Part shown: in pieces, positions 43,000-56,563 of the stretch
How positions within the stretch are numbered: position 1 is the stretch's first letter
Layout: each line of letters opens with the position of its first letter
Source of the DNA: Trichaptum fuscoviolaceum
Lineage: Eukaryota > Basidiomycota > Agaricomycetes > Hymenochaetales > Trichaptaceae
Direction: 5' to 3'
Length of the DNA stretch: 64,000 nucleotides
Assembly: GCA_910574455.1 (NCBI GenBank)
Contig: CAJSYZ010000010.1
Span: 186,001-250,000, forward strand
The notes under the pieces: generated by a model
What the model saw: the letters and a program-made list of their open reading frames with translations, nothing else
Told to the model about the DNA's origin: nothing
The model's database searches: none
Position numbers and translations under genes: made by a program

Positions 43000-44573
43000 T
43001 TATTACATTCGGCGCCATGACACATCCTCTTCAAGTTCTGAAAGAGGTTTCTGATTACACAACAGGTTTGACGATGGACTCGACTGCCTACATATTCAAT
43101 CCACGCTGCCCCCCACCTCCTAGAACTTCGCCTTGTTTGCTCGCCCACGTTGACCATTCTTTCAGATGTGATTGTCTAGTAAAGTTAACCGAGTACCATT
43201 GGGGATAAAATTCAGAAATCGGGAATGTTTTGGAAAGTGCTCAAGAATGCGGAAGCAAGATGCAAAAGACAAGCGTCGATACGAAACGTTCCGGTTTCCT
43301 TTCAAGTTTGGTTACCGTGAGATTAAATCACCGGATTCGCATCCCGGGCCGGCGGTACTACTCAGGCTAATACTACTACATAGTAGTAGGTGCTTGATTG
43401 CTCACTTTGCGATCGTTGAAGCCATTATACGGAAACATCTCTTGAACTGCATACTGGCACACATAGAAAAATCAAGAGCCATTCCAGATTTTCTACGAAC
43501 TGCGCATACTCGAGAAAACTCCTGAGCTCCAATGGCCGCTGTAGCTTGGGATTCGGATCATACATGTATTTTCGGTCATCGCGTAAACGATGATGATATC
43601 TATAATTCTTGGCCCCCAGTATAGTCTTCTTGAAGCCGAGAATATGCCCCTCGCTTATGGCTCATCGATGGAGAGAAAAAGTGCAGAGTAGGAACGGGTT
43701 ATTTTGTGCCACGTCACACCAGTGAGACTCACATTCCTGTCTGTCCTCTTGTCTGATTCTGATGACGTTCACTCTCACCACTGGCATGCAGTGGCCGCTT
43801 TTATGATCAGCCGAATGTCATGTCCCTGTATTGATACGATGGGCTGATTGTTGCAAACTTTGACTCTCTTTTTGTGCGGCACGTAACGCATTGGATGACT
43901 TTTCTCATACTCTGGTTGAAGAGACAAAGACTCGGACTTGTCACTTGACACCATTTGGTTGGGCGCGATAGCAAGGCCTTAACCCCTGCATGCGGTGCTA
44001 TTCTGTTTCCGGCGATGAAGAAAGGGAAATGCGAAACGCCCCTGTTGACCTCCCGTTGATCCGAGTTGAACTACTTCCATCATTACGCAGTCGCATAAAG
44101 TTATGAAGCTCATGACCTTAAGGCCCAGATCCTCGCTTCGTGAAAACAGTCGCTTTCATTAAACTCGTTACGCACCTACCCTACCAGCTTCTAACAGCGC
44201 TCCTGCGCTTGTGACATCGCACGCCTTCATCACCGCACACCTCGCGGTTATCGAATCCAGGGCTGTTGATGGGGAAAGCCCGGCAGGCTTAGCTGCCTGC
44301 CTTTTGCCACTTGATACATCCAATCTCAGTCTTCAATCTCACTGCTGTCCGAACTTGGCACGATTCGTGATGTTCTATGCCAGCCCGTGGCGTGTCGTAA
44401 CGTGCAAAGTAAGTCATGTCTATTTTTGGAGCCCATCCTCTCATGCGGCTTGGATGCTTCGACTTCTCTCGGGTGCGAGTATTAATCCCCAAGCTTCCTA
44501 CCTGCGCATTGCTGTTGGCCCCGAAGACCCGTTGACCTCTTGAACTGCATCTACTAGGGTTGAAGTCAGGAAT
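43000..44573. other. Intergenic, no supported gene
   Basis: Contains open frames at 43172-43525 and 44211-44543 that lack recognisable domains and splice partners. Nothing else seen. Confidence 0.45.
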
Positions 44574-47121
44574 ATGGCGACACCAATGCTGAAGCTCGAC
44601 CTCGGTCCAACATACGGTATAAATTTCACAGCTATGCCCGAATAGATCCGACTAATCCCCCCCGGCCGTAGGCGCTGCGCTGGTCGGCACTATGATTGCA
44701 CTTGTGTAAGAGCTGTCAGCCTTATCACTGATGGATCGCCAGCATTGACGAAAATGCGCAGACTCTATGGCATTACGACCCTTCAGGTTTGACTTGCAGG
44801 TATTCAATTCAATTTAACATTCATTAATGGAAAACAAAAGACATACTTGTACTATATGTACTATCCGAAGGATAGGTGGAATTTCAAGGCACTGGTAAGC
44901 CTACCCTCTGAACTGGTTTCAGGATCCGAGCTGACGCAAACAGGTTGCATGCATCTGGTATGGTGGAGGCGTTCCTTATCGATGACCACGTTGTTCATCA
45001 ACTTTATTAGGGTTTTGGACACATTGCAGATTGCATTTTGTGAGCTTCAAAACGCTTAAATTTTAACTATGTCCGATTACCAACACTCTCTTCAGGTTGC
45101 CGTATGATCTACATATACCTGGTAAATCTTTGATTTAATTTGCGCTTGGTTGCAGTGCCTGAGCTTGCGTCAGATTGAAGATTTCTCACAGCCGATATCT
45201 TTGGTGTTCGGAGTCTGGTAAGCGTTCCGCAGTTCTTGTATTGTACAGATTACTGAAGCCTCACTAGGCCACTTTATGTGAGCCTTTTGCTCCGGTGTAC
45301 AAATCGAACTTTATTTCTAACTTGAATACAGGCATCTCTTATTTGTAATGTACGTTCAAGTCATCGAACTTATGTGATGGTTACTAACTTCTTTGAAGAT
45401 CATCATCGCCACCCTTGTGCAAATGTGTGTCAAGAATCGTACTGGCACTGCATTCATCCCAAGTCACTTATTTATTCTTTTCCTATAAAAAAGATTTTTC
45501 ACTGTCCGGGTTCATATGCGTAAGTCTGACTGCTCGACTTCTGACCTTCGAGTCTCGATAAGTACTCACTGAATTCACCTGGTACGTGCAGTGGCAAAGA
45601 AGTGGTGGCTAACTACTCTCATTGTGAGTTTCTTCCTCTTAGTTTCAAATGAACGGTACAATGGTTGAGATTCTACCTTCAGTCCCTACTCATCGCCGCA
45701 CATCTTGGTCAGCGCTAGTCTTCATCTTATGGCTTGTAAATATACTTATGTGACTTGTACTGAACCAGCGTTTGGTATTGGTGAGCGTTCTTGCTTCCTG
45801 ATATTTGTCCTCAAGATTTCATCGCTAATTAAATATTTCCACAGAAACGGTCTTCAAATTGTGAGTATCGGGATCTTGCGCTCACTGCTTTCAAAAATTA
45901 GCTTACACGCTGTGATGTCAGCATCAAAATAAATGAATTTGGAAAGCTGTCTTCTATCACCGTGAGTTGTGCGTTATGAACTTGTCGAAGACGCATTCCT
46001 AACATGCAGTCATTCAGTGGAGCGTCGCGTTTCCGTTCGCCCTCATGGCCGCGATCCCCGACATCATAATAACCTCTTCGATGTGCTGGTTCCTGCAGAC
46101 CGGAAAGGGGGACTTCCGCGGGTATGTATACGATCATAGCCGGGCTTTTTCTGATTAATCTCATCTTGATTCTTACCGCAAACCTCTTCCGAATATTGAT
46201 ACGTAGGACGAATGCATTGATCAATCAACTCATGATCTACGCCATAAACCGAGCACTTCTCACTGCGTGAGACATACCTTCTCTTTCATTTATATGTAGA
46301 TACTGATCGCTTCTCATTCATGTTCTTCGGATACGTCCTGGGACATTAGGATTGCCGCTATTCTGGAACTGGTTTTGGTATGCTGGCTCTTTTCCTCTCT
46401 CCATCTAGATTGATGGAAGGTCCAGGTCCCCTGAAGCTAACTTGGATGCTCCTTTAACAGTTTGCGACCATGCCAACCAAGTTCTATTTCCTTGCTGTCG
46501 ACGCTTGCATCGGAAAACGTTAGTCTCAACTCTTCATTCAGATTGAGCACCATTATCAGTTCTAAAGCCTATTACGCAAGTCTACGCCAACTCCCTATTA
46601 GCAACGTCAGTCTTAAGTCTCTCCGTCCGTTCAACCACTCTGAATCGGAGTCCTTCTCACGTCTGCATAGACTAAACTCCCGAAGGTCACTTCGCGGGCG
46701 CGGCTTCGACAGCGAGACACAAGGCAGCTCACTGCCCTCGAGCGCGAACTCTCGGTCGGCCTACATGCCCGACTTCCGCTCTAACCCCGATGCGCGGAGC
46801 GCAAACGCTAACGGAGACATACCGATCCCGCTCAGCAATCTCAAGGCATCGCTATCGTGGACGGATCGGACGACGAGCGACAAGGTCAGCACAGACAGCG
46901 GGAGCGGGTCTGCTTTCCCTCCAGCACATGGCTATAGGAATAAAGAACAGTATCAAGGCGTGGTAGATATCGCAGTGCCTCCTATGAATGATCGTGACGG
47001 ACGACCGCATCCCTTCTCGGTAAGAATCATATTGTTCGCGATCTAGACATCGACGTATTTATGAAAGCATCTTATGCAGATTGGATCCGGGAACGAGATT
47101 GGGACACTCTCCTCTCATTGA
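44574..47121 (+). CDS. DUF6534-type multi-pass membrane protein
   Basis: From ATG 44574 (MATPMLKLDLGPTYG) a chain of very short exons gives the typical order of this Agaricomycete family: GAALVGTMIALVLYGITTLQ, YYPKDRWNFKAL, VACIWVLDTLQIAF, IIIATLVQM, FFTVRVHMLAKKWWLTTLI, a helix IQWSVAFPFALMAAIPDII, TNALINQLMIYAINRALLT and KLYANSLLATLNSRRSLRGR. Seven membrane helices are expected, followed by a basic, serine-rich cytosolic tail. The exon joins around 45430-45600 could not all be made in phase, so either an exon was missed or the gene is damaged there. The last intron (47020-47079) gives a stop at 47119-47121; read-through would end at 47046. A receptor-like role has been suggested for such proteins only from topology. 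Confidence 0.65.
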
Positions 47122-47469
47122 GTGAGATCACTTATGGACGTATTGCCGGGACTCCTCTCAGTGAATGTACAATATATGTATGTGTTACCTCAGATAGACA
47201 ATGCAATATCGTATTTATTGCTAATGCGAAGTCAACAGCTTGAAAATCGCAGCAGCAAAGGGAAGCTCACAGATTTGGCTTCCGCACATCACACACAAGG
47301 GGAAGGGTTTGTTTAAATTAGATTGCACATTGAGTGTTGTACAATGCTATCTATACAGTGATACTTTACAGGCTTTATAAGGTGCAGACAGGGGTAAAAT
47401 TGAATGACTAAGTAAAAATCCGAGAACGCGCTCCGTAAAAACCAAGTATAAATTTTACAATTAATTCTT
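47122..47469. other. Convergent intergenic region, no gene seen
   Basis: Short AT-rich gap between two converging genes; presumably holds both polyadenylation regions. Confidence 0.5.
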
Positions 47470-48702
47470 TCAGAACTGGCACCCGGGAGGTCGCCTAGTA
47501 ATAATTATAAACTCCTTCAAGTGGTTATCCCATTCGATGCCGTGGAACATCGTTTGTTCCCCAAGATAGTCCTTCCCTATGACTCTGAGACGACCGGTGT
47601 AATGATCGCGAGCGAAATTATCCGCCGTTCCCTGCAACGCCTCCATTTGGAAAGCATCAATCTCGGAACAGCTTGCTTCCCCACAAAGCGCCTTCTCCCT
47701 GAATTCAGCAATATAGAGCGGTACAGACACCCTGAGCCTGACTGCCATGGTGTAGAGCAAAATGATCTTGTTGGAAATGGATATGTCTTTCCAGTGGGTT
47801 TCCTCCATAGGTTGCGCAAGAAGAATTTCAGTCATCTTGAGGAATTGAGCGACGGAGAAAAGGAGGTCGCCGTCGTCGTCAATCACTGTGCGTGGTGCAT
47901 TGAAGGTCGCCTTGTACGCCGGCGATTGTCCGATGGAAACATTGATCTGAGGCAAGTCCGGTCGGAAAGCAGGCATACAGGTGAAATCTATGTACTTGTA
48001 GCACGAGTCGTCAGGAACCCTAATAGTGTCGAAGGGCTTCATCATATTCCACCGTAGCATGGAGCCAGAGTACACAAAGCCAGTGTGGCAAAGTAGAGGA
48101 CTAATCCAGGCTGAGGTATACGGTTAGTGAACAGTGTACATTTCAGAAAAACCGGACCATACTAGGATTTCGGCCTTTGGGTATAGGAGGGAAGATGAAA
48201 TAAGGTACAGTGAGTGCCTACAAAATGCTTCAGATTTTTTAAGGCGGGAAATGATAGCTAGACAACTCACGGACTCTTGCACTAGATTTAGTGGAAGGTT
48301 ATTTTCCAGCTGCAGAGAACCAGCTTCAAGTTCAAGCGGATCGTCACCTGCAGAAACTTTTTCATCTACGACCAGCTTCTTCTGATGAGCGAGAAGAGAG
48401 CTCTTCGGTTGGAGAGGGCTATTTTCCATGCTCCCCAAAGTCGATTCTGACGCGTATGAGCCGGAAGCAGTGTGAGGTAGCGACAGGAATGCGAGTGGAG
48501 AGAGAGTAGGTTGGGGAACCTCGTGTGTGAACTTGGGCCAACCTGAAAAAGTAGAAGGTACAGATTTTCCCAGCTCGGCTGGGTACTTTGGGTTGAGTTT
48601 TCCAAACGCCAAGAACCTTGACGTCTTCGGCAGGGTGTAGGAAGAAGGGGCAGGATTGGTGTGCGAGATGCTATTCATGGACATGTTCAGAGTGGTCGAC
48701 AT
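47470..48702 (-). CDS. Unrecognised 373-aa protein (two exons)
   Basis: Exon 1 48702-48222 and exon 2 48110-47470, joined through a GTAGGC donor and a CTCAG acceptor, give 373 open codons starting MSTTLNMSMNSISHTN. The N-terminal 150 residues are serine- and proline-rich and look disordered. The rest looks globular: FDTIRVPDDSCYKYIDFTC, INVSIGQSPAYKATF, DDDGDLLFSVAQFLKMTEIL, RVIGKDYLGEQTMFHGIEWD. No signal peptide, membrane segment or known motif was noticed. The family is unknown to me. The long conserved-looking second exon makes it a credible gene. Confidence 0.6.
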
Positions 48703-49997
48703 ATACGCTCAATATAGACGGTTGGTGGAATGAAGCAGATGATTGAACAGGAAGCAGTAAAAGTAAGGACTGGAGGTGAAGTAGTATTATTCTGTACCGG
48801 TATTCTCGTGTGTAGCACGCAGATCATGGTCCTTTATAGATGTGCAGCAGTGGTACGTGGAAGTTAATAGTGTGGCTCATCTAGGATGTAGTCCACCACC
48901 GGTGGCTGAAAAGGCAAATGTGGTTAAGAACCGAGTCTTCAAAGTAAAAGAACTCGGGCAGTAGACTCCACGTGTACATATCCTTTGTCCTATGTGGATA
49001 AGTGAGAACAAAGAAAATATATGGGATTTAAACCTTACAATTTATCGCAATTAGCCACAAAAGATCCACAATGTGGAAGAAACCATCTTGCAGTCTCCTT
49101 TTTTCAAATCGAACGCTACGAATAAATCGACTTCAGCCTATACTTATTCCAGAACAATCAATTAAGAGGACACGTACTATCACCCGATATTCCGTTACAA
49201 GCAATAGCGACGGAGCGCAAAGTTTGGATGTGTAAGAGCATGTTTTCAGATAAAGGACAAGGTAGTAGTCAAAGTAGATGTGAGTGATATCAAGTTGTAA
49301 GTGATCAATCTCTAAGGATTGTTTTTACTGACAAAGGTAAATGCCAGTTTGACACGCGGTCACTGGCAAACTTCCACTGCAGGGCACTGGCAGAGGCTCA
49401 ATTTGAAAAGTTGACAGGTTTAATCTCCGCCCGAACATAATTTCGACGTGTAAGCAGTACCTTTGTAACTCCAGTTTACTTTCCCTAGTGCCTCATTTGA
49501 AAGATGTAAGCTCTTGACAGATGATTCACAGTGAATATATAAGCTCGAACCACATAAGTATCCTGCTGCCGTCGGCAGTATTCCTTATTCCTTGTAGCCT
49601 TGTGACTAGACTCTTTTATAGCGGCCATGAGAATGCTGTAGTTCCAATAGTCTCTGAGGCTTGATTTTACGCCAAATCAATTGAGTTTGAATTTCTTCAA
49701 GATCTAACCCTTCTTCACGTTTAATAGTATTAATCAATGCCGAACCCTAATTTAAAGCTTCGCTGCAAACACTACCAGTCTTGATAAGCTGCGGCATCAT
49801 TATTCCCCTCGCTAAACTTATACGGCAAATTTAACACTAATAGTGAATTTGATTACTTACTGTATTTTCTGGCTCCAAAAACAAGCTGATACGCCGAGCA
49901 TGCCAATCTAGCAGGTAAACACAGAGACATAGCATGTGATGGATACGAGACTAGCTATATCCCTCTATTACTGGCACCGAGATTACACGACAATGGG
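48703..49997. other. Intergenic region of 1.3 kb, no gene seen
   Basis: AT-rich with only very short frames on either strand. Confidence 0.5.
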
Positions 49998-52775
49998 TTA
50001 GAGAGCTTGGTCGGCAATGTGGGTGAGTTGCATTTCCTGCAGAATGGAAGCATATCTCAGCTTGAAGAGTTTGCTTCCTCCGCCCATTTCAATATCGTTC
50101 ACTGTTTGATATGTTCATCATCTTTCACAATGGACAAGTGAAATACTCACTCCAGGAAGCAACTCTCATCCAGTTCTGGGCCCTATTCGTATCCCGAAGA
50201 GCAGTGAATGCCGCTACAATCTGCAGAACACCCATAGCATAGTGTTCAGGATCGTGAGAGGGACCGACCGTCGCGTCAATTGGCAAACGGTGTCGGCTCT
50301 TGGTGAAGGAGCCGGAAGTGCTCCGGTCCGTGATTTTCACGCCCACCGCTTCCAGACTATTCATCTCTGCCTTGATAGACGGGATGCAGAAGCTCGCATC
50401 CTCCGTAATCGCTTTTCTTCCCAGAACATGCGCATGATTATGATATGCTGTTGCTAGAAGAGGCTTACAGCCCCGCGCACGGCTGCGCTCAGGCGTGTCA
50501 CCATACGTCTTCTTGACTTGATTGAGTTTCATAGCAGCAACTTCAACAGTGACTGAGCTCGGTATCCAATCCCGAAGTATCCGGTCACGAGTGGAGCACG
50601 CCCGTGCTCCATCTGCACGATCGGCTATACAGAGGAGACAGTTGCATTGGAATTTCCACCGAGAGAGCTTGCCGCGCTCTGTCAGTGGGCTGTAACCGAC
50701 CACATATTCGAGAGTGATTTCGCCACCTTTTTTAATGGGCCGTGTCGCTCGCAAAGTGATGAAAGTACCATAGAAAACACGACGAGCAGATGGAAGACAG
50801 GAATGATTGCAGAAGGAAGCCAATCCATAGAGAGCTGCTCCGTGCTTGGAAGGATCTGCGTCTTCAGGACTGTACTTGAACTTCGGAGGTGCGATTGTAT
50901 CCAGACTGAATGCGTTGAAAGAGGCGGCTCCTTCGATGTGTGAGATATCTATGTTGACGCTAGGCTTCAATGGATGGATGAGAGGTGATCCTATTTTCTG
51001 AACTGAAGGAAAGAAAGGACGAGGTGGCGTGCCCTCTGGCCCAGCGTACAGGCTCTTGACCGAATTTTCTACCTGACCGTCGTCCCACATCTTTTGAGCG
51101 ACGGCTGCAATGAGCTCTGGTCTGCTGCGATCCGTCACTTCGTCCGTGAGTAGATTCAACGAGATAAACACTTCGGTCTCATGCAACAAGTTGTCTTTCG
51201 GATAATATGATGCAATAGGCAGTGATGCTACCTGCAATAAGTATCATTAGATTGAAGTTTGAAAATTATTGATTTCTCCATTCTTACCAACAGCTCTCCA
51301 ACCTTCACATCACGAGTTACAAATAACCCTCGGATGTTATTATCGCCTCCCACTCGTACCTCTACCGGTCCGTAGAAGTCCGCAACATCGGGTCGAGGAC
51401 GTACTTCCTGTGACTCCCGAAAAAGAGCGCACCAATCATACCGACCCGTGTCCCTCTCCCGAATTCGTAACTTTGCCTTCACCTTCCACTCGGTGCAGTC
51501 CTTATCCTCAGGCAAGCGATCGGCATATTCAATAGCACGCTCGTAGTTCGTGAGATGATAACAGGACTTTGCTGCTCGGAATACGGCTTTGCGCAGTAGC
51601 GCTTTGTCCTCGATTCCAGAGTTAATGGTGCGATCGGCGTCATGAAGAGCAGAGTTGAACCACCCAAGACGAATATAGGCTTCGCTGCGGTTGAGACGTA
51701 TGATTAAAGAGTCCTCATCAAATTTCAAGCCGTCCGTGTAGCAAACGGCAGCAGCCAGCCATCTCTGCGCCTTAAACTCTCGAGCTCCCCTTTGACGACA
51801 ATCTTCGACTGAGTTTAGAGGTCGGGGTATAATTGGCACAGGTCCATTTGACCAATGTATTCCACGGAGCAGCTCATCGTCGAAGGTAATGGGCCAGATA
51901 TCCGATGGAGAGTCGACGCGAATCATGGCATTGCCTTCGTTTAGCGAGAATTTGTACGTCGGTTCCCTTATAGCCCAGACGCTTCCTTTAGGAAAGATGG
52001 GTCGCATCGCATCAACCTTGGACTGAAGTGAGGTCGGATAATTATAGAACGAGAGCATTGTCGCGTGCCCTTCTGGGTCCTCGAGGAGCAGATGTAGGGA
52101 GACGATCTTATCTGATTAGAACCATGAGTTAAAATTCACAAAATGCACGTTATGACAAGGATTATACACACATATCTCGCTCACAACTCTGCCAAGAAAG
52201 TAATGTCCCTAAGGGTAGAATTCTGAGTGGTTTTTATCATTAATGAATCATTGGAATGCACCTTATGGGTTTTGCGGACAAACATATCCCGTAGACCAAC
52301 TATAGGTATTATTGGGAAGAAGTTAGTATTTTTGACTTCTATCTCGAATTCGGAACATACTTCTCTTCAGGTTAACTAGACTCTCTTGAGAGTAAGACCA
52401 AGGAATCCCAATAATTGTCCGCTTGATTTCAACCTCGCGTCCGGAGACTGCTGTCCCCTCGTTATAAACTACAAATCCTCCCAGAACTTCCTTCGTAGAC
52501 CGAGTCGAAATCTTCATAGCTGGCAAGCTTCGCTCCCGAGCATTAATCACGCGTATCTCCGCTAGCTCCCGGCCTAGCGAGGCCAACTCTCCGTTTGTTA
52601 GTGTGTTTCTTCCAAACGCCAGTGAGTTCATGCCGGCCCCCACATTCGGCAAGCTCAACATGCGCTCTATATCATGATTGTCTTTAAGAAACGACAAGAA
52701 AGACTTCCGATTGACACCTAGCGAGGCCAAGCTGCCCGAAAGCATGTCGAACATCCTGGATGGATCCATGCTCAT
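49998..52775 (-). CDS. TPR-SET domain protein, SMYD-like lysine methyltransferase candidate
   Basis: Start at 52775 (MSMDPSRMFDMLSGSLASLG). Exon 1 ends at 52361; two small exons follow (GLRDMFVRKTHK, GHYFLGRVVSEIY), then a long exon to 51288, 51231-50151 and 50101-49998 (MNDIEMGGGSKLF, stop at 49998). TPR-type helices lie in the long exon (RQRGAREFKAQRWLAAAVCY, RLNRSEAYIRLGWFNSALHD). The SET part shows GLASFCNHSCLPSARR (the NHSC AdoMet/zinc motif), GGEITLEYV and the post-SET cysteines FQCNCLLC. Together these fit fungal TPR-SET proteins related to SMYD enzymes, which methylate lysine in histones or other proteins. No signal peptide, so nucleus or cytosol. The target is unknown. Confidence 0.8.
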
Positions 52776-53330
52776 CGTGTAGAGTGTAGAGTGCGAGGGA
52801 AAGTGTGGGCTTGAAAACAGCAAGGCTTGACATCCAACTCTCTTAGCTAAACGTTTTTTCCCTGAGGACGGTCTGGTCACAATCTATTAAGCCCTAGACG
52901 TGGCGAGATGCAGTCAGCTGGTGTGATAATCAAAGGGCTTGGAGTAATCAAACCTTATGGATAGCATTGAGAGCCATCATCTGAACCTTATTTTGGTGCC
53001 CGAAGAGTCAGTACACATGTCACATTCAGTAAAGTAGACACGTAGATGGGGCCAAGCTCCGAATGTTCTCTGGGACAACTTGACTTCAGTAGCATAATTT
53101 TTGCAGTAGATGTCTTTGATTGTAATCTCGTTGGTACCGAGGTCGCAAAACTGCTTACATGCAGCATTTAGTAATCAGTGCGACTTAAAATTCAATACCC
53201 AATAAAGTAATCACGCACGAAAACTGATGGAAGAACGCCATGCGTCGTGGAACTTGCTGAACGCAAGATGACTCTACGATTGTGAAAGGCAGAAGACGAC
53301 TACCCCTCTTGTGTAAAAAGGAAGCTGATA
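52776..53330. other. Divergent intergenic region
   Basis: Separates the TPR-SET gene (minus) from the small gene starting at 53331 (plus). No separate gene was seen. Confidence 0.45.
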
Positions 53331-54024
53331 ATGGTTAGGTTTACAACGCCTCGGCTGGTGCGAGGATCGCTTCCTCGATCTGAGTATCAGATTGAGCGCC
53401 GTGGCAAATGGCCACAGACGGAAGCTCGCACGCGCGACAGTTATCGAGTAAAGCTTCTTCCTTCTACTCTTTCGATCCTTCGTCCTTTGTTGCGTTGAAT
53501 CGACAGCATACCTTATTCACAATTTTACTCTTCATCCGCCGTGGGATGACTATGTCAGACATCCGATTCGTCCCGAATTCTCTTGTGCATATTCTCCAAA
53601 GCCCAACGATGCAGACGAGCGTCGGTTCAGCCCAGATTCCCTTGAGATTACGACACGTCGGCAAGCAATCTGTACAGAGACAATTGGTAGTTTGCCAGTG
53701 AAGGCGCGAAGCACTTGACTTCATCGCGCAGCAACCTAAGGCCTCTGTCAAGCGAATCACAAGCAGTCCTCGGGAGTGGCTTTACTTGAGCCTTGTCGGA
53801 AATTATTGGCAGGACGAGATCCGGAAAAGATATTATACGTATGCTCCCACCCCCAGCCCACAGAGAGGTGAGTGAGGACCCGAGGCGGCGAGGCCAGCGA
53901 ATTTACGATTTTCGTCGAAAGTTGACATCATCGGCTAGCACTTACCAGGAGTCCTTTTGTAGAGCCTGAGGACAGCATCTCTCCGTTGAAGGCTCAAAAG
54001 GTCTATGTAGAGGGACCTGGATAG
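53331..54024 (+). CDS. Small multi-exon gene, unrecognised
   Basis: Short exons give a coherent protein: MVRFTTPRLVRGSLPRSEYQ..., then LIHNFTLHPPWDDYVRHPIR and SPDSLEITTRRQAICTETIG, then KASVKRITSSPREWLYLSLV and NYWQDEIRKRYYTYAPT, and after a clear GTGAGT...TAG intron a last exon PEDSISPLKAQKVYVEGPG with stop at 54022-54024. About 150 aa, basic at the N-terminus, no membrane segment. The first splice uses a weak donor (GTTATC), and the third exon needs either a 34-nt intron or a correction of one extra base, so the gene may carry a frameshift. The basic start would suit a mitochondrial protein, but this is a guess. Confidence 0.45.
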
Positions 54025-56563
54025 ACGCAAATGTCTAACAAATGGAGTGGCTAGCAAATGGAGTGTAGAAAGGTTAAGGGGATACTCACAGAGAAGAGGC
54101 GGTGAGGATCTTGCTGTGCAACAGTAGTTGAAGTGCGAGTCTCAACTCAGTGGAACAGGGTGATTGTATCATAGTCAGATTTAAGATCTAGCTGGGAGGG
54201 TATTTCTCGAATACACAACCGCCCTGATGAACCGTCAACCTAATCGATACACAGGGTGGATTTCAATTGTGAACGGCTTACATTGCGTAGTACTCACGGA
54301 AAGGACAGCTTCCTCATGATAGTAGACATCGAACGCTAGTCACTTCTTCCTCAGAGTCAACTTCACAAGCAGCCCAATCCGCCGAATATCGATAGGCTGT
54401 TAGGGTGCGTATGTGAACTTCAAAACTCGTACGACGGCTAGAGGAAACCGCAGCCGGGGAGGACTTAGGTCTGCAGTTTGTGGAAGACCAATATCTTTGT
54501 AGTATGAGCAAATAGACAACTCCCGAAGTGAAGGTAAACACGGAGAAGAGGCCTTAGATTAGCCACGGTACACTGACACGAAGAGATCCGCTCACCACTC
54601 GCACAAAAGAATGGTGATGGAAACTCACTGTGAATAGTGTTCGTGCCCTATGTGGTGAAATCAATTCAGTGACCATTGCTCGCTTCTTTCCTAAGCTTGA
54701 ATTGTTTGGGGGCCATGGTGAATGTACGGATGCAAGAGAAGGTTGAACGTCGTCGTCGTTCCGGGATTTACCGAAATGCAAAACTTGAACCCGTGGGCAA
54801 GTTCGCCATCCACAACTGCTAATGGCATAGGTACCGACGGCATTGTCCCAAATGCGAGACTCGTTCTTCACATTTCCTCATAGGACGTACTCATAATGCA
54901 CGTCGGACCATACGCACTTAAATTGGGTTGCAGGAGGGTGGCACAGGAGACGACAGTTTCTCAATTGGACGAACTCCTTGGAATATCTGCGGGGGAAAGC
55001 CTGCCGCACTGCTCGGCTATGAAGCTTGAGAAGAGGGCCAGAAGGAGGGGTAATCCGTGTAAGGAGGGAAAGTGCGTGCTGTGAAGCAACTGCAGCGGAA
55101 GGCGTGAAGGGAAGCAGATGAGGGAATGGAACGTTTGGCGCGTCGTTGGAGGTGAGTCTTCCTCCATTTGCTTCACCTCAGAAGCGCTCAAGACACTTGG
55201 AACACGTACAGACAGCAGAAACTCTCCAATTCTCGGTTCCTTCTACCTTTGCTTCCTCGGCCGGCCCTTCGCTATTTGGTCTCGGTCCTCCACCCGTCAG
55301 CCTGAGTGCGGCGTCAAGCGAAAACTCACATAATTGTCGTCTTTTCTGGACTCTGAATATAAGGCGTCAGAAGTGGAGAAGCGATGTATCTTGACTGTAA
55401 TACAGGGTCGAAGGGACAAGGAGTCACGTCGTTTGGTTGTATAGGTGAACGATAGAATATCTTGCAACTTCCACATCTCTAATATGCTTTCAGCGATGTA
55501 TGTGAGCTCTACAAGTCGGACGACGAAACTGTATGGACGTCTTCTCAGCTTGGAAAGTGACTCTCTCTTGCAAATGGGTAGTATGGTCCTTCTGGGGCGT
55601 TCTTGCAGATACTACGTGGAAGGGAAGCTTGGAGTATTGCAACGCACGCAGAGGACGAAGACGAGCTAATGTTCATTTGTTTACGACCTATATGAGGGAA
55701 CCACCAATCATGAAGGACCATGATCTCACTGTACGTACCTTTCTAAGTCACATCTTGACCAACTTCTCACTGATCAAAGAATAGGACCGATCCGATTTTA
55801 AAAGGAGATGTAGATGAAATTGTCCCTGAGCGATGTCGCGCTTTATCTGTTATCCACGGGATAAATAAGAGCACTTATCGCAGGTAGATGAAGCGCATCG
55901 CTCGCTCGCTGTATTCGCCATTCAAGGAGATGCGGGTTGTTGCAGATTATGGTTTATGTAGTCTTGTGCGGTACGTTACTATGTCATTGCTGATAATGTC
56001 GAACTCAAACTAGTACATAATGCGTATCTCAACAGGGCTGCATTATCACTCAGGCTGTTAGCGCGTCCTCATACATCTCGGATCTGAGCATTGCGCGGAA
56101 GCAGTCTCCGCTTGCGGCTAAGATCGTGTGACGGTTAGGACATGATGTCTTATGCCTTTTAAAACTAGCTTTTCCCTGATCAGTTTGGTTCAATGAGGTG
56201 CTCACGGACGACGACAGCGATGCGCTTGTTGGTTAGCAATGAGCCCTTCTCCCGTCCCCAGGCTGGTCCCAACATCGACTGGATTGAACTGTGAAGCTGA
56301 GAAGCTAAATGTAACTACAATCTTTATTTGTTCTAGTACAAAAATTGTATACTTCGGCAGACAACGTCTGACAATATATTATTGCGACAACATTCTCCAT
56401 CGCGTTCGCACGCTTACTGTACATCCGTCTGTCTTGCTCTATATGATCTGTCTACTAGAAAGCTACTGAGTCGGACGTCTGGCTGTGCAGACGTGGCACA
56501 GTGCCTCCCTTTCCATTGCGAATGTTGCAGCGCAGTCATAATGTACGACGGAGATCGAGCTTG
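54025..56563. other. 2.5-kb stretch without a confident gene
   Basis: A minus-strand frame at 54541-54314 (TFTSGVVYLLILQRYW, one membrane helix, then a charged tail) may be the last exon of a small membrane protein, perhaps starting MAPKQFKLRKEASNG near 54720, but the splice phases could not be settled. A plus-strand frame at 55146-55394 is serine/proline-rich and unsupported. The rest holds nothing recognisable. Confidence 0.35.

Noticed and set aside
44211..44543. 110-codon plus-strand frame
   Set aside because: No domain, splice partner or conserved pattern; cysteine- and serine-rich composition typical of chance frames.
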